Shown here in pieces: positions 56,437 to 64,000 of a stretch of DNA of 64,000 nucleotides. The stretch is from Allobosea sp. (GTDB taxonomy: Bacteria > Pseudomonadota > Alphaproteobacteria > Rhizobiales > Kaistiaceae): contig JAFKFV010000008.1 of assembly GCA_017307955.1 (NCBI GenBank), positions 248,001-312,000 of the forward strand, in the 5' to 3' direction. The notes beneath the pieces are model-generated. The model was not told the DNA's origin and did no database searches. It worked only from the letters and a program-made list of their open reading frames with translations. Made by a program: the position numbers and the translations under genes. Every line of letters starts with the position of its first letter. Position 1 is the first letter of the stretch.

Positions 56437-56501
56437 CCGGCCATTCCCATGGAACGCCGGTGTCGCATCGACCCGGTGGACCGTGAACGGTCAGAGAACG
56501 A

Positions 56502-56535
56502 GGGGGAGATGGGACACCATCTCCCCTTTTTCTTT
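56502..56535 (+). terminator. Rho-independent terminator of rplU-rpmA
   Basis: GGGGAGATGG / CCATCTCCCC 10-bp stem, GACA loop, then TTTTTCTTT. A clear intrinsic terminator 65 bases after rpmA; it lies just before the next gene. Confidence 0.9.
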
Positions 56536-56554
56536 GCCTGATCGGGAGGCACCG

Positions 56555-57185
56555 ATGCTTGAAGCGGACGAGACGAGCGAAGACGAGAGGCCGGTTCACA
56601 TGACCGGCCGGCTGGCATTGCGGATGCCGCGGCAGCGCGATGCGGCGGCGCTGGCGATCGCGGTCGGCAACCCCCGCGTCGCGATGAGCCTTTTCGACGT
56701 GCCCTATCCCTATGGCCATGCCGATGCGGAAGGGTGGATCGAGCGGGCGCGGGTGCCGAGCCGCTCGCCCGGCACGACGCTTGTCGCCTTCCGCCATTGC
56801 GACGCGGCGCTGGTCGGCGCGGGTTTCCACCGGCCGAGCGATGCCTGGCCGGACGGCTTCGAACTCTCCTTCTGGGTCGCGGAGCCGTTCTGGGGCCGCG
56901 GCTTCGGCACCGAGATCGCGCATGCCGTCATCGACGACGCCTTCGAGCGCGGCGGGGCGGAGCGGCTCTGGTGCGCCATCCGCGTCACCTCGGGGCCGGC
57001 GCGGCGGGTGGCGGAGAAGTGCGGCTTCCAGTTCCGCGATACGGGCCTCGTCCGCTCCCTCGCGACGCGCGGCACCGTTCCGGTCGAGCGCTTCGTGCTG
57101 GAGCGGCGGGTCTGGACCAGCCTCAAGGCCTGGGGACGCGACAATCCGGGCCGTGAGGCTGCCGGCGTGGAGGGACAGACGAGCG

Positions 57186-57196
<11 letters not shown>
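56555..57196 (+). CDS. GNAT N-acetyltransferase (RimJ/RimL-like), first of a pair
   Basis: 213 aa acetyltransferase. The acetyl-CoA binding region is FWVAEPFWGRGFGTEIAHAVIDDAF and the typical RVAEKCGFQF follows. RimJ/RimL-type members acetylate N-terminal amines or other groups; the target is unknown. ATG 56555 has CGGGAGG five bases upstream and falls 20 bases after the terminator. The stop overlaps the next gene by 11 bases. Confidence 0.88.
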
Positions 57197-58768
<1,572 letters not shown>

Positions 58769-58813
58769 CCCTCGCCGTTCTCCGATTGACCGTCCGCTAG
58801 AAGCGTCGCCGCC

Positions 58814-60001
58814 ATGACCGCCACGATCCGTGAGCCCGAACTGCCTCTCACCGCCGCGCTGACGGGCGCCGACGGGCGGTCGATGCTGCGGCCAGAGAAT
58901 TTCCGTTGCATCGTCATCAAGATCGGCTCGGCGCTGCTTGTCGACCGCGCGAAGGGTGCGCTGCGGCAGGACTGGCTCGCCGCCTTCGTCGACGATGTCG
59001 CGGCGCTCGCTTCAGGTGGCCGCGAGGTGCTGATCGTCTCGTCGGGCGCCATCGCGCTCGGTCGCGGCGTGCTCGGGCTCCCCGCCGGCGTGCTGAAGCT
59101 CGAGGAGAGCCAGGCGGCGGCGGCGGTCGGCCAGATCGCGCTCGCCCGCGCCTATTCCGAAATGCTCGGCGCGCATGGCATCACCGCCGGCCAGATCCTG
59201 CTCACGCTCGGCGATACCGAGGAGCGGCGCCGCTATCTGAACGCCCGCTCGACGATCACCACGCTGCTGCGCATGGGCGCCATCCCGGTCATCAACGAGA
59301 ACGACACGGTGGCGACCAGCGAGATCCGCTATGGCGACAATGACCGCCTCGCGGCGCGCGTCGCCTCCATGATGAGCGCCGATCTCCTGGTGCTGCTTTC
59401 CGACATAGACGGGCTCTACACCGCGCCGCCGCACACCGATCCGTCGGCGCGGCTGATCCCGGTCGTCGAGCGGATCACGCCGGAGATCGAGGCGATGGCC
59501 GGCGGCGCGGCGTCGGAATATTCTCGCGGCGGCATGCGCACCAAGGTCGAGGCCGGCAAGATCGCGACCGTCGCGGGCTGCACCATGGTGATCTCGCTCG
59601 GCAAGCCGCAGAACCCCTTGAAGCGGATCAGCGAGGGTGCCCCCGCCACCTGGTTCCTCGCCGAGGCCAATCCCGTCACGGCGCGCAAGAAATGGATTTC
59701 CGGCCATCTGGAGCCGCGCGGCACGCTTGCCATCGACGAAGGCGCGGTGCGGGCGCTCAGGGCGGGCAAGAGCCTGCTGCCGGCCGGGGTGCGGCGCGTC
59801 GAGGGCCGCTTCCAGCGCGGCGACACGATCGTGATCCTCGGCCCGGCGGGCGAGGAGATCGGCCGCGGCCTCGTCGCCTATGACGCGGCCGATGCGGAGC
59901 GGATCGCAGGCCGCAATTCGAGCGCCATCGAGGCGATCCTCGGCTATGCCGGGCGCGCCGCGATGGTGCATCGCGACGACATGGTCCTCCGGGGCGAATA
60001 G
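58814..60001 (+). CDS. proB: glutamate 5-kinase
   Basis: 395 aa ProB, first enzyme of proline synthesis. The amino-acid kinase fold has [46 protein letters not shown] and [13 protein letters not shown]; a C-terminal PUA domain ([24 protein letters not shown]) follows. ATG 58814 gives an extra 23-residue N-terminus over the alternative ATG 58883. In proB-proA order. Confidence 0.95.
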   Translation: MTATIREPELPLTAALTGADGRSMLRPENFRCIVIKIGSALLVDRAKGALRQDWLAAFVDDVAALASGGREVLIVSSGAIALGRGVLGLPAGVLKLEESQAAAAVGQIALARAYSEMLGAHGITAGQILLTLGDTEERRRYLNARSTITTLLRMGAIPVINENDTVATSEIRYGDNDRLAARVASMMSADLLVLLSDIDGLYTAPPHTDPSARLIPVVERITPEIEAMAGGAASEYSRGGMRTKVEAGKIATVAGCTMVISLGKPQNPLKRISEGAPATWFLAEANPVTARKKWISGHLEPRGTLAIDEGAVRALRAGKSLLPAGVRRVEGRFQRGDTIVILGPAGEEIGRGLVAYDAADAERIAGRNSSAIEAILGYAGRAAMVHRDDMVLRGE

Positions 60002-60019
60002 CGAAGACGGCAGGAGCCG

Positions 60020-61330
60020 ATGATGAGCGTGACGGCGATCGAGAGGGCAGTGTCCGGCGACGAGCAGGCCGAGGACGTGCCGGCGATGATGAACGATCTC
60101 GGACGGCGCGCCCGCGCCGCCGCCCGCCGCCTCGCCCTCGCCCCGCCGGAGCAGAAGAACGCCGCGCTGATGGCGATGGCTGCGGCGCTGCGTGCCGATG
60201 CGGCGTCGATCCTGGCGGTCAATGCGCTCGATGTCGCCGATGTGAAGGTGTCCGGCGCGCTGCCCTCCTTCGTCGACCGGCTGACGCTCGATCAAAAGCG
60301 CATCGAGGCGATGGCGGCCGGCATCGAGGAGATCGCGGCGCTCGCCGATCCCGTCGGCGTCGTCAGCGCGCGCTGGGAGCGGCCGAACGGGCTCTGGCTG
60401 GAGCGCGTCTCGACGCCGCTCGGCGTCATCGGCATCATCTATGAGAGCCGGCCGAACGTCACCGCCGATGCCGGCGCGCTGTCGCTGAAGGCCGGCAATG
60501 CCTCGATCCTGCGCGGCGGCTCGGATTCCTTCCGCTCCTCGCGCGCCATCCATGCCGCCCTGCAGCGCGGGCTCGCCGAGGCCGGCCTGCCGGCCGATGC
60601 CATCCAGATGGTGCCGACCGCCGACCGCGCCGCCGTCGGGGCCATGCTCTCCGGCCTTTCCGGCGCCATCGACGTCATCGTGCCGCGCGGCGGCAAGAGC
60701 CTCGTCGCCCGCGTCCAGGATGAGGCGCGGGTGCCGGTCTTCGCGCATCTCGAGGGCATCGTGCACATCTATGTGCATGAGAAGGCGGAGCTTTCCATGG
60801 CGATCCCGCTGATCGTCAATGCCAAGATGCGGCGGACCGGCGTCTGCGGCGCCGCCGAGACGCTGCTCGTCGACCGCGCCGTCGCGCCTGCTTACCTGCC
60901 GGCGATCGCCGAAGCGCTTGTCGCCGCCGGCTGCACGCTCCGCGCCGATGCCGAGGCGCGCGCGCTGCTGCCGGGTGCCGAGCCGGCGTCGGAAGCCGAC
61001 TGGTCGACGGAATATCTCGACAGCATCATCGCGGTCCGGATCGTCAACGGCCTCGATGAGGCGATCGACCATATCGAGCGCTACGGCTCGCATCATACCG
61101 ACTGCATCCTGACCGAGGACGAGGCTGCCGCGGCGCGCTTCCTCGCCGAGGTCGACTCGGCGATCGTGATGCATAACGCTTCGACGCAGTTTGCCGATGG
61201 CGGCGAGTTCGGCTTCGGCGGCGAGATCGGCATCGCCACGGGCCGCATGCATGCCCGCGGTCCGGTCGGCACGGAGCAGCTCACCTCGTTCAAATATCGG
61301 GTGCATGGACGCGGGCAGATGCGGCCGTGA
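60020..61330 (+). CDS. proA: gamma-glutamyl phosphate reductase
   Basis: 436 aa ProA, which reduces glutamyl 5-phosphate to the semialdehyde. It has the aldehyde-dehydrogenase-like [41 protein letters not shown] with the catalytic Cys, and [33 protein letters not shown] near the end. Its first ~20 residues ([16 protein letters not shown]) are outside the core; a later start is possible. The stop overlaps nadD. Confidence 0.96.
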   Translation: MMSVTAIERAVSGDEQAEDVPAMMNDLGRRARAAARRLALAPPEQKNAALMAMAAALRADAASILAVNALDVADVKVSGALPSFVDRLTLDQKRIEAMAAGIEEIAALADPVGVVSARWERPNGLWLERVSTPLGVIGIIYESRPNVTADAGALSLKAGNASILRGGSDSFRSSRAIHAALQRGLAEAGLPADAIQMVPTADRAAVGAMLSGLSGAIDVIVPRGGKSLVARVQDEARVPVFAHLEGIVHIYVHEKAELSMAIPLIVNAKMRRTGVCGAAETLLVDRAVAPAYLPAIAEALVAAGCTLRADAEARALLPGAEPASEADWSTEYLDSIIAVRIVNGLDEAIDHIERYGSHHTDCILTEDEAAAARFLAEVDSAIVMHNASTQFADGGEFGFGGEIGIATGRMHARGPVGTEQLTSFKYRVHGRGQMRP

Positions 61331-61965
61331 CCGAGGCTGACATCGCGGAGCGACTGCCGGCCTCGGCGCTCCGCCTGCCCTTTGCCATGCGCGGCCAGCG
61401 CATCGGCCTTTTCGGCGGCTCCTTCGATCCGCCGCATCGCGGCCATCTGATGCTGAGCCGGATGGCGCTGACGCGGCTTCGGCTCGACGCCGTCTGGTGG
61501 CTGGTGACACCGGGCAATCCGCTGAAGGGCCATCAGCCAGGCGCGCTCGCGCGGCGGATCGCGGCGGCGAAGGCGATGGCGCGCGATCCGCGCATCGTGG
61601 TGACGGCGGTCGAGGCGGCGCTGCACACGCGCTACACCGCCGACACGCTGTCGCTTCTCTCGGCGCGGCTGCCGGGTGTCGACCTCGTCTGGCTGATGGG
61701 CGCCGACAATCTGGTGCAGTTCGACCGCTGGCGCGACTGGCGCCGCATCGCAGCGACCATGCCCTTCGCCGTGTATGACCGGCCGGGCAGCACGCTTCGC
61801 GCCATCGCGTCGCCGGCGGCGCGGGCATTGGCGCGCTACCGGCTGGACGAGCGCGATGCGGCGCTCTTGCCGGGAACAAGGCCACCCGCCTGGGTGTTTC
61901 TGCATGGGCCGCTGGTGTCGCTTTCCTCGACCGCGCTCCGCGCCGGCGGAAGCACGAAGTCTTGA
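61327..61965 (+). CDS. nadD: nicotinate-nucleotide adenylyltransferase
   Basis: 212 aa NadD, NAD biosynthesis. The nucleotidyltransferase signature [17 protein letters not shown] with the H-x-G-H motif is near residue 28, and the later block [10 protein letters not shown] resembles the ISSTxIR motif in shortened form. GTG 61327 is coupled to proA. Precedes rsfS, the usual pairing. Confidence 0.94.
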   Translation: MTEADIAERLPASALRLPFAMRGQRIGLFGGSFDPPHRGHLMLSRMALTRLRLDAVWWLVTPGNPLKGHQPGALARRIAAAKAMARDPRIVVTAVEAALHTRYTADTLSLLSARLPGVDLVWLMGADNLVQFDRWRDWRRIAATMPFAVYDRPGSTLRAIASPAARALARYRLDERDAALLPGTRPPAWVFLHGPLVSLSSTALRAGGSTKS

Positions 61966-62080
61966 AAGCGTCACCCGCTCATGCCTATCTTGAATGCATG
62001 CGGCTTGCTGAGCCGCGGGGAGCGAGACCGTATCAGCCCATGATCGGGGCAGGCGCGCCATCTGGCGAAAGGACCAACCA

Positions 62081-62539
62081 CTGACGACGGCAATCCAAAC
62101 CGAGGCCGCGACTGATCGCATGCCTCAAAAGGCGGCGGTTCGCCGGCAGATTGCGGCGGACGACGTTCTCAAAGCCATCCTCGAGAGCCTCGACGACTCG
62201 AAGGCCGAGGACATCGTATCGATCGACATCGCGGGCAAATCGGCTCTGGCGGACTTCATGGTCGTCGCCACCGGCCGCTCGCAGCGTCATGTCGGCGCCA
62301 TCGCGGATCATCTCGACCGTGACATCGTGGCGGCCGGCGGTCGTGTCGGCAGCATCGAGGGCATGCCCCATTGCGACTGGGTGCTGATCGATGCGGGCGA
62401 CGTGATCGTGCATGTCTTCCGCCCGGAAGTCCGCAGCTTCTACAATCTGGAGAAGATGTGGTCCGCCGAGGCAGGCGAGAGCGGCCGTCCGGCGCTGATG
62501 AAGGCGCCGCAGCCCGTGCGCGAGGCGCCGGAGGCCTGA
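62081..62539 (+). CDS. rsfS: ribosomal silencing factor RsfS
   Basis: RsfS/DUF143, which binds L14 and blocks subunit joining in starvation. The domain VLKAILESLDDSKAEDIVSIDIAGKSALADFMVVATGRSQRHVGAIADHL and GMPHCDWVLIDAGDVIVHVFRPEVRSFYNLEKMW is clear. The start is uncertain: ATG 62120 (139 aa) has no ribosome-binding site, whereas CTG 62081 follows GAAAGGA at seven bases and gives 152 aa; a non-ATG start is possible. Confidence 0.88.
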   Translation: MTTAIQTEAATDRMPQKAAVRRQIAADDVLKAILESLDDSKAEDIVSIDIAGKSALADFMVVATGRSQRHVGAIADHLDRDIVAAGGRVGSIEGMPHCDWVLIDAGDVIVHVFRPEVRSFYNLEKMWSAEAGESGRPALMKAPQPVREAPEA

Positions 62540-62553
62540 GCCTCCGGAGAGCG

Positions 62554-63033
62554 ATGCAGATCACCATCGCCGCCGTGGGCCGGCTCAAGGCCGGTCCCGA
62601 GCGCGAGCTTTTCGACCGCTATATCGAGCGCGCCGGCCAGAGCGGCCGCTCGCTCGGCCTGACCCTGCGCCTGCGCGAGCTCGCCGAGAGCCGGGCGCAG
62701 CGCGCCGACGAGCGCATGGCGCAGGAAGCAGCGGCTCTGCTCGAACTCGTGCCGGACGGGGCGAGACTGCTCGCCCTCGACGAGCGCGGCGACACGATGA
62801 CGAGCGATGCCTTTGCTACCTGGCTCGGCCGCGAGCGCGATGCTGGCCAGCGCGAGATCGTGCTCGCGATCGGCGGCGCCGACGGCCATGGCGCAGCGGT
62901 GCGGAGCCGCGCCGATCGCCTTCTCGCCTTCGGCGCCATGACCTGGCCGCATCAATTGGTGCGCATCCTGCTCGCCGAGCAGGTCTACCGGGCGACGACC
63001 ATTCTTTCCGGCCACCCCTATCACCGCGCCTGA
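62554..63033 (+). CDS. rlmH: 23S rRNA (pseudouridine1915-N3)-methyltransferase RlmH
   Basis: 159 aa SPOUT methyltransferase that modifies the 23S helix 69. It has MQITIAAVGRLKAGPERELFDRYIERA at the start, the LLALDERGDTMTSDAFA segment and the knot IGGADGHGAAVRSRA, with the C-terminal RILLAEQVYRATTILSGHPYHRA. Preceded by CCGGAGA. Follows rsfS as in many bacteria. Confidence 0.96.
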   Translation: MQITIAAVGRLKAGPERELFDRYIERAGQSGRSLGLTLRLRELAESRAQRADERMAQEAAALLELVPDGARLLALDERGDTMTSDAFATWLGRERDAGQREIVLAIGGADGHGAAVRSRADRLLAFGAMTWPHQLVRILLAEQVYRATTILSGHPYHRA

Positions 63034-63075
63034 CGCGGTCGGCCGCGTCCAGCTTCGGCCGCAATTGGCGCGCAG

Positions 63076-64000
63076 CATGCAACCTGTTTCCGGCGCCTGT
63101 GTCGCCGTTCCCGGTGTCCGCTTCCCGGCCCTCTCTTGATCCGAACGCTGCCGCTTCCGCTCCACATCGTGCTCGTCGCCGTCCTGACGGTTGCCGGTCT
63201 CGCAAGCCGGCCTGCGCCGCTGCGCGCGCAGTCGCAAGCGCCGGATGCGGCCGCGGCGATCAGCGCCACGGCTTCGGCCGAGCAGGACGAGCGCAGCAAG
63301 CGCCGCGCCGAGCTCGACGCGATCACCCATGACATCGAGGTCACCCGCGAGCGGCAGGATGCGCTGAAGGCCGAGATCGACAAGCTCGACAAGGACAGCG
63401 CCTCGCTGACGCAAAGCATGGTCGAGACCGGCGAACGGGCGGCGGCGCTCGAAAAGCAGCTCGACGAGGCCGAGGCGCGGATGGGCGGGCTCCTCGACGA
63501 GGAAAGCGGCGTGCGTGCCTCGCTCGCCACCCGCCGCAACGTGCTCGCCAATGTGCTCGCCGCGCTGCAGCGCATGGGTCGCAAGCCGCCGCCGGCGATC
63601 GTCGTGCGGCCCGAGGATGCGCTGGCGGCCGTGCGCAGCGCGATGCTGCTCGGTGCCGTCGTTCCCGAGCTGCGCACCGAGGCGGATGCGCTTTCGGAAG
63701 ACCTGAAGCATCTCCTGGCTCTCAAGGAAGAGAAGGCGCGCGAGCGCGACCGCGTGCGCGCCGATGCCACGGCGCTCGCCGAGGAGCGGACGCGCATCGA
63801 GCTTCTCGTCGCGGAGAAGAAGAAGGCGCGGACGGAGTCCGAGCAGCAGCTCTCCGAGGAGCAGAAGCGCGCCGAGGCGCTGGCGGCGCAGGCCTCCAGC
63901 CTGCAGGATCTCATCGATACGCTCGAGAAGCAGGTGACGGCGTCGGCCGACGCCGCCGCCGCTGCCAAGGCGGCCGAGGCGAAGAACCAGGCGGCGGTCG
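63076..64000 (+). CDS. EnvC-like murein hydrolase activator / M23 peptidase, 5' part
   Basis: About 308 residues are visible, with the C-terminus beyond the window. A likely signal anchor (HIVLVAVLTVAGLASRPAPLRAQ) precedes a long coiled coil (DAITHDIEVTRERQDALKAEIDKLDKD, ALEKQLDEAEARMGG, LLVAEKKKARTESEQQLSEEQKRAEAL), as in EnvC/NlpD-type activators of cell-wall amidases. The M23/LytM domain expected at the end is not in the window, so the call rests on architecture and the rlmH-envC order. Start either ATG 63076 or TTG 63136. Confidence 0.75.

Noticed and set aside
59012..61885. 957-codon minus-strand open frame over proB-proA-nadD
   Set aside because: No conserved motifs, Arg/Ala/Gly/Asp-rich; the overlapping plus-strand genes are unambiguous.

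Overview
The window is a 64 kb stretch of a high-GC alphaproteobacterial chromosome. Gene families and gene order point to Hyphomicrobiales (Rhizobiales): tsaD divergent from hemC-hemD-Mic60-hemY, rsmB-heparinase-purH, ialB-ffh-rpsP-rimM-trmD, rplU-rpmA-GNAT-GNAT-obgE-proB-proA-nadD-rsfS-rlmH-envC, and phaBA divergent from phaR. I cannot name the genus from sequence alone. About 63 protein genes and one tRNA can be supported. Because the DNA is GC-rich, very long open frames run antisense to many real genes; these were excluded.

Layout. Bases 1-4.2 kb: an OmpR-type response regulator, an L,D-transpeptidase, a flavin reductase-like protein, a UbiH-type hydroxylase and TesB. 4.2-6.4 kb: glnK-amtB behind a good sigma-54 promoter. 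6.5-12.1 kb: a DapC-type aminotransferase, ftsK, lolA and xth. 12.3-13.8 kb: a 63-aa small protein and a lower-GC exostosin-like gene that looks acquired. 13.9-18.7 kb: a two-subunit ABC exporter and a GGDEF protein. 18.7-23.5 kb: a GFA-family protein and a non-homologous end-joining island (ku, ligD, ku). 23.5-27.2 kb: an arsenic operon read leftwards (arsR, thioredoxin-type arsC, acr3, glutaredoxin-type arsC, MFS). 27.36 kb: tRNA-Thr(CGT).

27.5-33.2 kb: the tetrapyrrole block (hemC, hemD, a Mic60/mitofilin-like protein, hemY-like) divergent from tsaD. 33.2-38.2 kb: NUDIX, gpsA, YciI, EVE, an ETFB-type methyltransferase and acs. 38.2-46 kb: DUF1674, cfa, htpX, rsmB, heparinase II/III and purH. 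46.1-47.8 kb: a NYN-LOTUS protein with a long low-complexity tail. 47.8-50.7 kb: phaB and phaA divergent from phaR. 50.8-56.5 kb: DUF1232, ialB, ffh, rpsP, rimM, trmD, rplU and rpmA. 56.5-64 kb: two overlapping GNAT genes, obgE, proB, proA, nadD, rsfS, rlmH and the start of an EnvC-like gene cut by the window edge.

Most of the window is core housekeeping (ribosome biogenesis and protein export, cell division, haem and proline synthesis). Accessory or niche functions are the arsenic operon, the NHEJ island, polyhydroxyalkanoate control and the exostosin gene. I saw no insertion sequence, prophage, CRISPR array or rRNA operon. The best candidates for little-described biology are the NYN-LOTUS protein, the Mic60-haem linkage, the double-Ku NHEJ arrangement and a dispersed hairpin repeat found three times.
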